Shown here one piece after another: positions 35,601 through 45,465 of a DNA stretch of 64,000 nucleotides. The DNA lies in contig JAZGTH010000007.1 of the NCBI GenBank assembly GCA_036877525.1, positions 417,001-481,000 of the forward strand, in the 5' to 3' direction. Every line of letters begins with the position of its first letter. Position 1 is the stretch's first letter. This DNA comes from Chromobotia macracanthus (lineage: Eukaryota; Chordata; Actinopteri; Cypriniformes; Botiidae). The notes under the pieces were generated by a model. It was given only the letters and a program-made list of their open reading frames with translations, had not been told where the DNA came from and made no database searches. A program made the translations under genes and the position numbers.

Positions 35601-37011
35601 GTCGGCTGTAGAGCGCTACGAGTGGAACAAGCTTCAGAGTGTCAAATCTGTTGTTCCCATGATTCATCTCTCTTGGAACATGGCCAGGAACATCAAAGTG
35701 TCTGACCACAAACTCTTTGAGATGATCAAGTGAGTCTGTTGCATCACACTTATGGTTGTGCTTTCTTTTGTGATCACGACAATGCAGTTTATCGTGACTA
35801 GAATCTCCAGCAGGTAAATGGAGATGATGTTGAAGGCCTTTGTCCTCCTGTTCCTCAGGTACTGTTTGTTCAGGACACTAAAGCAGTGTCAGATGTTGAG
35901 GAAGGCACTCACAGCTGCAGGGAAAGAGCTGGTTTGGCACGGACGGACCACAGATGAACCTGCGCATTACTGTTGCATCTGTGAGGTGTGCAGTGTTCAT
36001 TGAAGCCTTTCTGATTTGAGATTTGTGTGTGTTATGTTGTGTTTAAAGGAGGGCTCAACTGTTTGTATGTATGAACAGAAACCAATGGTACAAAACTTTA
36101 CTTAGTACAGCTTTAAAACTGCAATTTGTGACTTGTTGATTAAATAAATCAGTTACTGAGTGAGTACATAACAGATTGTTCATGATTTATAATTTAAACT
36201 GTCAGGTCTGACTTCTGTGGAAATATCAGTAATTTTATTTTTCAAACAGATGGCAGTAGAGAGACAAACATTACGACTGTAGCTTTAATAAAGCACTACA
36301 TGAAGACACTACCTTTTTTATTATTGGCTCTTTTCTATCCGTGCACTTGTTTTTACTCCAGGTGGAGGTCTTTGACCTGCTCTTTGTCCCCAGCGAGAGG
36401 AACTCCAGGAAGATATATGTGGTGCACTGCCAGGACTGTGCTCGAAGATGCAGCCCTCACCTGGAAAACATTGTCGTTTTAGAGCAGTACAGAATAGAAG
36501 ACCTCACACACGTCTACAGCCAGTTCACATTAGTAAGTCACCCAGCGTTACATTGACCTTCTGTGTATGAGTATCAGTGTTATGCTGCTTGTTAAATATT
36601 ATGTAATGCATGTTATATGTGCATCAGGTTTAGAGTCATCTGAAGGTGTAAGAAATGTATTCTGTAGATAAAAATATAATTGTGCCAACATATTAATTTT
36701 GTCCTTAACAATAAATTATTTTTATTATTACCCTTGGCTTGGACCAAAAAGCAGCTTTTAGAAAAAGCCAGAACATAATTCCCACAGTTTAATTTGTCAT
36801 TGTTTCATGCGTTGTTATACATTGGGTTTTGTTATCTGTTTTCTGTTATATTCTTAATATAAATTGTCATTCTTAATATAATACATATTCTTGTTTTTAT
36901 TTGTCATCCTCCGTCTTCATACGTTTTGCTCATGTCTTATTTAAAATGATCAATTAAGAACATGCAGTCATTTCTCTTCAGGCCCCGCCCCTGCCCTTCT
37001 CTTCATCTTGA
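14657..37011 (+). CDS. kdm6a: Lysine demethylase 6A (UTX), complete, 30 coding exons
   Basis: Removes methyl groups from H3K27me2/3 in the nucleus, as a subunit of MLL3/4 (COMPASS-like) complexes. Exons: 14657-14799, 14931-14994, 16332-16440, 16521-16570, 17316-17374, 20201-20321, 23623-23677, 24101-24135, 24925-25018, 25996-26122, 26348-26446, 27024-27243, 27491-27625, 28056-28187, 28278-28355, 28452-28556, 28798-29157, 29402-30150, 30903-31032, 31373-31478, 32479-32684, 33269-33327, 33396-33467, 34030-34178, 34290-34404, 34771-34958, 35588-35729, 35859-35985, 36362-36532, 36982-37011. All junctions are GT-AG and in phase: 4230 nt, 1409 residues (human 1401). N-terminus MKSCGVS; TPR repeats about 80-390; low-complexity linker; JmjC domain with Fe ligands H1154, E1156 and H1234; zinc site C1339, C1342, C1366, C1369; C-terminus APPLPFSSS. 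Teleosts may have a second copy (kdm6al), so paralogue assignment is less certain than family. Confidence 0.97.
14995..16331 (+). other. kdm6a intron 2
   Basis: A 1.34 kb intron with no recognisable exon or transposon. Short internal repeats such as AGAAGTTTATCTAT occur twice near 15655-15710. Confidence 0.6.
17375..20200 (+). other. kdm6a intron 5 (2.8 kb)
   Basis: AT-rich intron. Apart from a short (GT)n near 19470 and a TATATT-rich stretch near 18840-18890, I see no element or coding sequence. A duplicated GAGGGGTTATC-like segment lies at about 19927-19975. Confidence 0.6.
20428..21830 (+). mobile_element. Tc1/mariner-superfamily transposon, decayed, in kdm6a intron 6
   Basis: A 1403-bp element is bounded by near-perfect terminal inverted repeats of about 38 bp that begin CACTGTGTGCACAATTATTA and are flanked by TA on both sides (20426-20427 and 21831-21832), the Tc1/mariner target-site signature. 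The inside encodes a broken DD-E transposase. It is in the same orientation as kdm6a and lies wholly in the intron. Confidence 0.92.
20646..21504 (+). pseudogene. Broken Tc1-like transposase
   Basis: The frame opens with MGQKRGLPDSE, hits a stop after about 23 codons, and resumes in another frame with a helix-turn-helix-like EISKILGRDHRTIKRF. The first catalytic block has its Trp codon turned to TGA (before TDEMRVTLDG). Later blocks GGVLVWAGI and FMQDNAPSHASK are readable, and the third (a DLNPIENFW-like block near 21295-21320) lies in a shifted frame. The frame shifts and stops mean it cannot make an active enzyme. Confidence 0.85.
21831..23236 (+). other. kdm6a intron 6, part right of the transposon
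   Basis: No exon seen. It contains a GT/GA simple repeat at about 22545-22600 and otherwise unique sequence. Confidence 0.55.
23237..23425. repeat. 44-bp tandem repeat, four copies plus a partial
   Basis: Copies begin near 23237, 23279, 23323, 23367 and 23411 (partial). Each contains GTTTCATTATAAGGTAACTC and GAGTCTGTGTGCTTGATG. Copies are almost identical, so the expansion is recent. It lies 200 bp upstream of kdm6a exon 7, inside intron 6. Confidence 0.95.
26568..26836. repeat. Foldback MITE in kdm6a intron 11
   Basis: The left arm TTACTCACCCCTTAAATCAT (continuing into CCAAGGTGTATATGACC) pairs with the right arm near 26800-26836, which ends GGATGCCTTGAGAGTGAGTAA. It resembles the family represented at 59207-59472 but is more decayed. 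Confidence 0.6.
28056..28187 (+). other. kdm6a: kdm6a exon 14, symmetric cassette carrying a KRKR basic motif
   Basis: A 132-nt exon with phase 0 at both ends, so inclusion or skipping keeps the frame. It encodes residues 438-481 with SSPAKRKRTSSPS, which corresponds to the human alternatively used exon ending SSPAKRKRTSSPTK. The basic motif is a plausible nuclear localisation signal. The 5' half of the exon is poorly conserved. Confidence 0.85.
28798..30150 (+). other. kdm6a: kdm6a exons 17-18, disordered Ser/Pro/Asn linker
   Basis: Two large exons (28798-29157 and 29402-30150) encode about 370 residues rich in Ser, Pro, Asn and Thr between the TPR and JmjC regions. Anchors to mammalian KDM6A include TKESKPSGN, NSTATAEGLPNHVHQ, DNPQLSALLVGKAN and SVSIYPSTSEMLKACR. 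Elsewhere the sequence is diverged, as expected for this linker. Confidence 0.85.
30151..30902 (+). other. kdm6a intron 18
   Basis: A 752-bp AT-rich intron containing TATA-rich stretches around 30378-30410 and 30765-30810. No other feature recognised. Confidence 0.55.
31479..32478 (+). other. kdm6a intron 20 with a probable dispersed repeat
   Basis: A 1.0 kb intron. The segment from about 32104 (AAAGGTGCTGTGAATGATTTC) to 32350 has the look of a cyprinid dispersed element, including a palindrome GATGTGATGTTTATCACATC near 32263-32282. I cannot define its ends. Confidence 0.4.
35030..35245. repeat. Inverted-repeat element in kdm6a intron 26
   Basis: CCACAGAGCTGCAGAGTTTA (about 35098-35117) is matched in reverse by a segment ending AAACTCTGTAGCTCTGTGG (about 35211-35229). 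Between them lie CAGCTGATCAAGATCTTTAG and ACAGGTGTGTTGGAGAAGAC, which resemble a dispersed repeat that is common in fish genomes. Confidence 0.55.
35246..35470 (+). repeat. Dispersed retroelement tail, copy 1
   Basis: Begins CAAGTTCAAGTGGAGTTTATTGTCATTTCAACC, given here by position and key words TTTATTGTCATT and GCTACATAA. A related copy lies in the opposite orientation at 61635-61735. This pattern fits the 3' part of a LINE or LINE-dependent SINE; the family is not identified. Confidence 0.55.
36109..36288. repeat. MITE family R1, copy in kdm6a intron 28
   Basis: Starts AGCTTTAAAACTGCAATTTG and ends ACGACTGTAGCTTTAA, short inverted termini. Internal words (TTACTGAGTGAGTACATAAC, GATTTATAATTTAAACTGTC) recur at 52276-52635 and, less clearly, at 46912-47140. 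Confidence 0.6.
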
Positions 37012-38060
37012 TGTTAAACATCAGCGGTTCTTCAGATAACACCTGGAGCAAAACACATCCCTTCTGATATTCAGGAAATCTGAGCCAGTTCCTCACCTCT
37101 GGTTTTTGTAGCAAACCCCACGAGGCTGCTGCTGCTGCTTCTAAGCTGTCTGTCTATGCAAGCTTGCTGTGTATGAGCGACGCACCGCAGAATAGAGGTG
37201 GGAGATCGTCGTCTTTTGTTAGGACTGTTTGAGCTGGTTCAGCACCACTCTGAAACACAAACACATGGACTAAGTACTGAGGGAAGGAGTTTTGTGTATG
37301 TACCACAAAAGGCAAAAATCACTCAGAACTACTGACTCTTCTGTTTCTTTATTTCGTCTGTTCTTTCTCTTATATTTCATGTATAAGCTGATACATGAAT
37401 ATATGCTTTGAATCTCATTTCTGTTTAAGTACTACAGTAGCCAGGCTTTTGTTAGAAATGTCTTCAGGCAACAAAGGAGAATTGTAATGTGAATTGTTTT
37501 CTGTCTTAGTTTTTTCTTAAGAAAAAATTGCAGTGGGGTAGCCAAGTCACAAAAAACTATTGCACATGGACTAAGAATTAAACTTTCATTTGTGTTTTTT
37601 GCATTGTTTCTAATCTTGTAAATGTACATTATTTATAAATATTTATTGCTTAATTTTTGTCCATGGAATGCTGTTATTTTTCTCCAGTCTCTGCCATTAA
37701 ATTTTATGGTGTAATGTCATTTTGAACATTCTCTTCTTATATTTTCTATACATGAATCAGACTGCACAGCAGATGTTGTACAGAAACAAAGATTCATATG
37801 GTTTATGGGTTACTCATCAGTGGTTTTTGTACTTAAAATCCTCCTTTTGTGATCAAGTTTTTTTGTCTCAGGTGTGAGGTGTGCTGGGCAGTTCTGCATT
37901 ATAATGGCATAAATATTATTAGTGTCTGTACTTGGTTAATATGAACTACAGATATATAAATATAAAGTTGTAAAATCCATTTTTTACATCTCCACAACTC
38001 TGCACTAAACGTTTCACTTGGGATGCACATGGAGAATAAAGATAACCCTTGTCGTCATGG
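37012..38060 (+). other. kdm6a: kdm6a 3' UTR (end inferred)
   Basis: After the TGA at 37009-37011 the sequence is non-coding. The best polyadenylation signal is AATAAA at 38035-38040, followed by a GT-rich stretch (TTGTCGTCATGGTG). An ATTAAA at about 37696 is an alternative. The length is plausible for KDM6A but is not proven. Confidence 0.5.
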
Positions 38061-39078
38061 TGACACTTCTGCATCGTCTAATTTTAAAGCTATACACACA
38101 AAGGCTGGACATATTTCACTAATTATCATAAAGGTTAACTTACACAGAAATATTTGATGCAGCTGGTTGATTTTAGTGAACACAATAAATTTAAATATAA
38201 AATTTTCAATAAATATTAGTTGCCTTTTACCAACTAATATGAAAGACTTAGTTCATTTACAATGTAGATTCGGTAACTGCTGTGCTCTCAGCACAATTTA
38301 TATTGATATAATAGGTATTAATACAAAAACAAAGGTTTTACGCTATAGGCAGTTCTTGATGACTTTTACATTCAATATAAATTCGATATTACACCACATT
38401 TTAAAGTTACTATAAATTAATCTGGGGCGAAAATGTAAAATAATTTGAAATTCCTATTAAGGTGCATTGTTTGCTGATGTTGCTGCCTTACATACAGTGA
38501 TATGCTCGCACAGGATTGTGGGATATTAAAATTGCAGGGAAATGCAAGTCAAACATTTTTGCCAAGATGTATCCTGGTTCAATATATTTACCAGCTAACA
38601 ATTTTTGGTTCCCAGAGCATTCTGGGAATGTTTCTTTTTAAGGTGCTTTTGGTCAGAAAGTTGGTTGGAAAGTTTTCTTTATGGAAATAGTGTTAGTTTT
38701 TTATTCACATGACATTCTGGGAACATTATTGCTGCAAAAAATAAAACCTAAAAAAAAGAAATGTTCCTAGAATGCAATTATTTGTTTCCCAAAAATCAGC
38801 ATATGGGAACTAAACACCAGGGGAACATTTGGTGTTTGCAGGATTGTTGGTCCTGGAACATTCCTGTTAAAAAAATTCTTTACCTAAACCCCAACCCAGC
38901 TTTAATGAACCGTAAATCTTTAGGATGAACATGTACAGTATGTTGATCCAGGAACAAGCCCTGCTTGTTATACGAGAAGAACGCAGAACATACAGATGAG
39001 GCTCTGAGTGATGAGACTGTACCACTGACTTCCGCTCCACTCGAGACACGTGATTTACCTCAAACATGCGCTGATTCA
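38061..39078. other. Spacer between kdm6a and the 32-bp minisatellite
   Basis: No gene. At about 38560-38870 there is a dispersed-repeat-like stretch rich in GGGAACATT and GGTTCCCAGAGCATTCTGGG words; related words occur near 54820-54905. Confidence 0.45.
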
Positions 39079-39079
39079 C

Positions 39080-41622
39080 AACACCACACAGTCTCAGACA
39101 TCTCAGACTCTGTATATGAGAGACATCTGACATCTCAGACTCTGTATATGAGAGACATCAGACATCTCAGACTCTGTATATGAGAGACATCAGACATCTC
39201 AGACTCTGTATATGAGAGACATCAGACATCTCAGACTCTGTATATGAGAGACATCAGACATCTCAGACTCTGTATATGAGAGACATCTGACATCTCAGAC
39301 TCTGTATATGAGAGACATCTGACATCTCAGACTCTGTATATGAGAGACATCAGACATCTCAGACTCTGTATATGAGAGACATCAGACATCTCAGACTCTG
39401 TATATGAGAGACATCTGACATCTCAGACTCTGTATATGAGAGACATCAGACATCTCAGACTCTGTATATGAGAGACATCTGACATCTCAGACTCTGTATA
39501 TGAGAGACATCAGACATCTCAGACTCTGTATATGAGAGACATCTGACATCTCAGACTCTGTATATGAGAGACATCTGACATCTCAGACTCTGTATATGAG
39601 AGACATCAGACATCTCAGACTCTGTATATGAGAGACATCAGACATCTCAGACTCTGTATATGAGAGACATCTCAGACATTCTCAGACTCTGTATATGAGA
39701 GACATCTGACATCTCAGACTCTGTATATGAGAGACATCAGACATCTCAGACTCTGTATATGAGAGACATCAGACATCTCAGACTCTGTATATGAGAGACA
39801 TCAGACATCTCAGACTCTGTATATGAGAGACATCAGACATCTCAGACTCTGTATATGAGAGACATCTCATATCTCAGACATCTCAGACTCTGTATATGAG
39901 AGACATCTCATATCTCAGACATCTCAGACTCTGTATATGAGAGACATCTGACATCTCAGACTCTGTATATGAGAGACATCAGACATCTCAGACTCTGTAT
40001 ATGAGAGACATCAGACATCTCAGACTCTGATATAGAGACACTCAGACATCTCAGACATCTCAGACTCTGTATATGAGAGACATCTGACATCTCAGACTCT
40101 GTATATGAGAGACATCTCAGACATCTCAGACTCTGTATATGAGAGACATCAGACATCTCAGACATTTCAGACTCTGTATATGAGAGACATCTGACATCTC
40201 AGACTCTGTATATGAGAGACATCAGACATCTCAGACTCTGTATATGAGAGACATCAGACATCTCAGACTCTGTATATGAGAGACATCTCAGACATCTCAG
40301 ACATCTCAGACTCTGTATATGAGAGACATCTGACATCTCAGACTCTGTATATGAGAGACATCAGACATCTAAGACTCTGTATATGAGAGACATCTCAGAC
40401 TCTGTATATGAGAGACATCTGACATCTCAGACTCTGTATATGAGAGACATCAGACATCTCAGACTCTGTATATGAGAGACATCAAACATCTCAGACTCTG
40501 TATATGAGAGACATCTCAGACATCTCAGACTCTGTATATGAGAGACATCTGACATCTCAGACTCTGTATATGAGAGACATCAGACATCTCAGACTCTGTA
40601 TATGAGAGACATCTGACATCTCAGACTCTGTATATGAGAGACATCAGACATCTCAGACTCTGTATATGAGAGACATCAGACATCTCAGACTCTGTATATG
40701 AGAGACATCTCAGACATCTCAGACATCTCAGACTCTGTATATGAGAGACATCTCATATCTCAGACATCTCAGACTCTGTATATGAGAGACATCAGACATC
40801 TCAGACTCTGTATATGAGAGACATCTGACATCTCAGACTCTGTATATGAGAGACATCAGACATCTCAGACTCTGTATATGAGAGACATCAGACATCTCAG
40901 ACATCTCAGACTCTGTATATGAGAGACATCTGACATCTCAGACTCTGTATATGAGAGACATCTGACATCTCAGACTCTGTATATGAGAGACATCTCAGAC
41001 ATCTCAGACTCTGTATATGAGAGACATCTGACATCTCAGACTCTGTATATGAGAGACATCAGACATCTCAGACTCTGTATATGAGAGACATCAGACATCT
41101 CAGACTCTGTATATGAGAGACATCAGACATCTCAGACTCTGTATATGAGACAGACATCAGACATCTCAGACTCTGTATATGAGAGACATCAGACATCTCA
41201 GACTCTGTATATGAGAGACATCAGACATCTCAGACTCTGTATATGAGAGACATCTGACATCTCAGACTCTGTATATGAGAGACATCTGACATCTCAGACT
41301 CTGTATATGAAAGACATCTGACATCTCAGACTCTGTATATGAGAGACATCTGACATCTCAGACTCTGTATATGAGAGACATCTGACATCTCAGACTCTGT
41401 ATATGAGAGACATCAGACATCTCAGACTCTGTATATGAAAGACATCTGACATCTCAGACTCTGTATATGAGAGACATCAGACATCTCAGACTCTGTATAT
41501 GAGAGACATCAGACATCTCAGACTCTGTATATGAGAGACATCAGACATCTCAGACTCTGTATATGAGAGACATCTGACATCTCAGACTCTGTATATGAGA
41601 GACATCTGACATCTCAGACTAA
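39080..41622. repeat. 2.5 kb minisatellite, 32-bp unit
   Basis: Roughly 75-80 tandem units carry ACTCTGTATATGAGAGACAT followed by CAGACATCTCAG or CTGACATCTCAG. The two forms differ at one base (A or T) and alternate irregularly. Longer variants insert CTCATATCTCAGACATCTCAG or repeat CAGACATCT. Copies are nearly identical, indicating recent spread. It begins about 1 kb beyond the kdm6a 3' UTR and ends at ACATCTCAGACTAAAATAC. Confidence 0.97.
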
Positions 41623-41855
41623 AATACAACACTAAAGCAAATCTTCACAATTAAACCGTTTCATTGTAGGCTTTAGTTTAATAAATAAAAACCTTGTTGT
41701 TGCATAGGACAATATACCAATCACAAATTATGGACAAGTTATTCATTCGTAACTTATTATGAAATTCTGATATTCTTAAATAATAGTTTATTACACTAAT
41801 TATGTCACTACACTTATTGGTTATATTCGACTGTAAATTCCTGGTATTTGTGAAG

Positions 41856-41898
41856 TGAAGTAAAGTAAAGTGAAGTGAAGTGAAGTGAAGTGAAGTGT
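41856..41898. repeat. (GTGAA)n microsatellite
   Basis: Eight to nine copies of a 5-bp unit, GTGAA with two GTAAA variants. Confidence 0.9.
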
Positions 41899-42074
41899 TC
41901 CTGTGACTCCTCAGTCGTTATTATGACCCTGGAGCTCCTCTAAATGAAATGAATGTGAGATTGAATGTGAGATCACATGCAGGTTACATTTACAGTAATA
42001 TGTATGTTACAATACTGTTGGATTTACTGATTACTGATAAATGAATCGAGGTGAAGTTCCTTCACTCTTATGCA

Positions 42075-42297
42075 GGTAAACAGGCGCTGTTGTGATGCGT
42101 GTGAGCGCCGCGCGGGGGCGCCGTTACGCCTCCGCGAGCGGAAGAAGCGCCGCACGCCTGCAAACAAGCGGCGCATTCATCACCATCACGACATCGTTTG
42201 TTTTTTTGGAACAATATACGAATTCTGCATTAAACAAAAATATTTTTATTGATTTTTATTTCCACCTACCAAGTGCATCAATGAACCGGCAGTGAAG
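42075..42297 (+). promoter_or_regulatory. CpG-rich patch with a possible non-coding first exon
   Basis: A sharp CpG-rich island (GCGCCGCGCGGGGGCGCCG and neighbours, 42100-42180) lies in AT-rich DNA and is followed by a strong splice donor, AGTGAAG|GTGAGTG, at 42297/42298. This is how a promoter plus 5' UTR exon would look on the plus strand. No protein is recognisable in it. It could belong to the spliced candidate described at 45466-48240. Confidence 0.45.
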
Positions 42298-45200
42298 GTG
42301 AGTGAAAGGTCGAACTTAACGAAAGAAAAACATGATTGTCTCTGTTGCAATCTCTGTAATTAATGAGGCTGAACAGCTTTATATATAGAGCTGTTTATAT
42401 TTAATTTTTAAGATTTATATATTTCATTATAAATCATTATTATACAATTAATGTTGTGCATCAGACCGTTTCAAACACGATCTCTTATGCACTTCAGCAT
42501 TTTTGTTCTTTTTAACCCAAAAGTTAAATTGCAGCTTTAAACAATGTAAAAAAGACAGATGTGTATATGACATCTCACTCTGTTGTTCAGAGGAGAGATA
42601 TTGTGGAAGAAAGAAATAGTTTATTGTTCTACATAAAGACTGCATTGTCATTTTTCAGTGTGAATCAGCTTTAATAAGCAGCTCAGAAAAGCATTGTGTC
42701 TGTCTGGGTGGATGCATCAGCTGTGAGGAATCCTCCATCACTTAAATGCTGATGTTTGTGGTGAATGAATCAGCAGGGTGATGTTGGCATGCACACAGAA
42801 CAACTTCAGGCTCCAGTCTGCTCTCACAAACCAGTCCAGCTTTGACAGATCTGTTTTCAGTAGTCTTGTCTAGCGAGAATCCAAATGTCCGCTCTTGTCC
42901 TAATAGGCTGTCCTCTGCTCCCCATATGAGTAATTTTTTAAATCACTCTCAGTAGGGTTTAAGGAAATGAAAGAGTAAGGCTTTTATACTGAGAAGACTG
43001 AATTTGAGCAGAATTCTTTTTATCAATTTAAACTTTTAGTGGATGGAGTTCGCGGAGGTCCAGGGAACTGTGATCCTGTGATCCTGTGATCCTGTGATCC
43101 TGGCTCTGCTGTCATCCTGTAAGATCCTGCTGTTAAGTGACATCTGCAGAAATGATTTGACCGGCATGTTTGTGAGACATGGCGACTGTTTGTTTACTCA
43201 CAGACATGCCCAGACTAACTTTCTCCTCTGCTTCACATTACAGTTCAGCAGTTATTGTACTCACATGACTCAGTGATTCATCATAATTAGGCAGCTGATG
43301 TTACTTTGCATTTTTTTTATAAATTACCACAGAATATTATTATTATTATTATTATATAGAATATAATAAATCAGAATAGGAATTTAAGCAAAACTTGAAT
43401 TTGAAAAATGAACATGAATTGTATCAGAACAGAGATATGTCTTGTTTTAATGACAGCATGCTTGAGTTTGGCAAAACCTGGTGATTAGAGTTTTTTGTTT
43501 TTTGGTTTGTTTTAATGGAACCTTTTGTACAAATGAGATTAAATATTGTCACAAATTTGATTACATTTGATTAGTGTCCCAGAAATATTACACAATTGTT
43601 CAGATTTTTTCTTTTTACATCATAAATTTTTCATTTCACAAAATCCTCAGACCTTCAGTTTCAAACCTTCAGGAATGTGCACATAGTTTGACAGGCAAGT
43701 GAAACATGATTTGGTCGTAATGCAACGATTAGATGAACATTTTATACAGAAGATATATATTTATATAAATATATTCAGACCACTTTACTTGGTGAATGTT
43801 ATCAGGATGTGAAGAGACTTTCAACCAGCATAACAGAAAATTATTCTGAAACAAAACACCTACCTGCCTAAATGAAACAATAAAAATCAAATGTGGTTGA
43901 GTCAGTTATTTTGATTAATGGTAAGTGACTTGCCTGTGTTTTATTTGCTGTGTAGTTTTTTCATTATTCATCTTACATTCGAGAGCAGAGTGGACTCATT
44001 GCCTGATCACTTCTTCCATGTTCTGTCCCTTTAACGTCTGAAATATGGGGAGGGAGGATCAGTTTGGAGGAAGCGTTGTCATATCCAGCAGGAAGTGACT
44101 CAGCCCTGGAGCATTTTTCAAGGCTGATTCAGCTTTGCCAGGGAAATGGGGTCTTCAGAGTAGCTTATGTGCCAAGAAAGTGACACCGATCTCTTTGTGG
44201 TGGCGTTGTGGAATTAGTCCAGCATGCTGCCGATGACCACTGAGAAACAAAGCTGTCACTTCTGTGGAGTTTGTGAAACATCTGAAAGTTAGAGAATTTA
44301 GAAAGAAAGGAGCGTATTAACCCTCATTCCCTGAAGTTCCTCTTATGTCCTCTGTCTGTTTCCTCTTTCTCATCAGATCTCCAGTTTCAAACGTTTAACC
44401 CTTTGTGTTCTGAAACGTGCTGCAAAACTGCGTGACAGTTGGACTGATCACTGAATGGATGATTTGTGGTGCTGTTTTATACTTTCTCATGAAGTTGTGA
44501 AGTTTAAATGATCAAAGATGTATTATTTAGATTTTTTGGATGCTACACTCAAAATATGCGTAGCTTAAAAATATGAAGAGACTCAATCGCTCTTCGTTTA
44601 AATGATCATTATACTTCTGGTTTTGTCTTTAGGCAAATAAAGAAAACTTGGTAGCAAAACAAGTTTCAAAGATATAAGAAATATCACTATATAAAAGATT
44701 ATTCAGATTGTTTAGTTTTTTCATTAAAAATAAATGTCTACATAATTGTACAGACAGTATTGAACTTTAACTTGAAGTCAAGTGAAGTTTATTTTATTTC
44801 ACATCTGGTTTTTGTATGAGAAAATGTATATGCGGACATGAGCTACAGAGATATACAGCTTGTGTTTCAAAATCTCTTGGAGAAATTCTGTCATCTGTTT
44901 AGTAATAACAGCGACAGAATGCCCTTCACATAATGTTTGAAACTGCCATCCAGAACTGTGTTGAGGGGAACAGAGTTTTTCAGTACCAAACGCCCTGCAC
45001 TCAGAACGGAGATCTCAGCTGATTCACACTTACATCTTAGACAAAAGTGTGTGTTGCAATGCTATAATGCAGAGCGGTTGCTAGGCAACAGTCTGTCAAG
45101 CTACTTGAAACAAAAGGACACACTCCAAATCTTGCTGTATGCTAGAGGATCTGCAGTAACAGAAAATGTGTTAGAATCATAGATTCAGCTTCTATAGAGC

Positions 45201-45465
45201 CGTTAGAACGTACATTATGTTTTCTGTGTGCTTTGTATGTCTTCTTTAATGTCATTTACATTTTATCCAAAGAGACTTACAGTGCATACAGACTTTTTCA
45301 GACTTTTTTTAAAATTAGACCAGTGAGGGCATTAGCAGGGCTGGTCCTGGAAAACTAGCCACATGATGTCAACGGATGATAAAAGAAACCGTCAAGTGTC
45401 TCTGTGATGGCCTCACGTCATGTGATGTTCGTTCTGTCATGCTCGCTTCCTCTTTCATCTGTCAG
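42298..45465. other. Stretch without a recognised gene
   Basis: AT-rich DNA. It contains an (ATT)n run at about 43337-43355, a short AAGTCAAGTGAAGTTTATTTTATTTCA piece near 44773 that may be a fragment of the 35246 family, and a SINE tail-like fragment at 45245-45295 (ACATTTTATCCAAAGAGACTTACAG). Confidence 0.45.
43074..43105. repeat. 8-bp tandem repeat (GATCCTGT)
   Basis: Four head-to-tail copies of GATCCTGT, then unique sequence. Confidence 0.85.

Larger units (their letters stand above)
34030..35729 (+). other. kdm6a: kdm6a JmjC catalytic core exons 24-27
   Basis: Exon 24 encodes VVSAGNLLSHVGHTILG and the KVPGSRTPG substrate/cofactor segment. Exon 25 carries the HQE iron ligands (H1154, E1156) and GPGDCEWFVVPE. 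Exon 26 carries the distal histidine H1234 in SVHWVQAIGW. Exon 27 continues with QYKSAVERYEWNKLQ. Spacing between the two histidines is 80 residues, as in human UTX, so a catalytically intact enzyme is expected. Confidence 0.93.

Noticed and set aside
39080..41622. Regular 32-bp direct repeats resembling a CRISPR array
   Set aside because: The units are contiguous with no unique spacers, there are no cas genes, and the genome is a fish.
42070..42295. Basic 60-67 codon frames in the CpG patch
   Set aside because: Codon-like composition follows from CpG content; two overlapping frames are equally open, and a 5' UTR is more likely.
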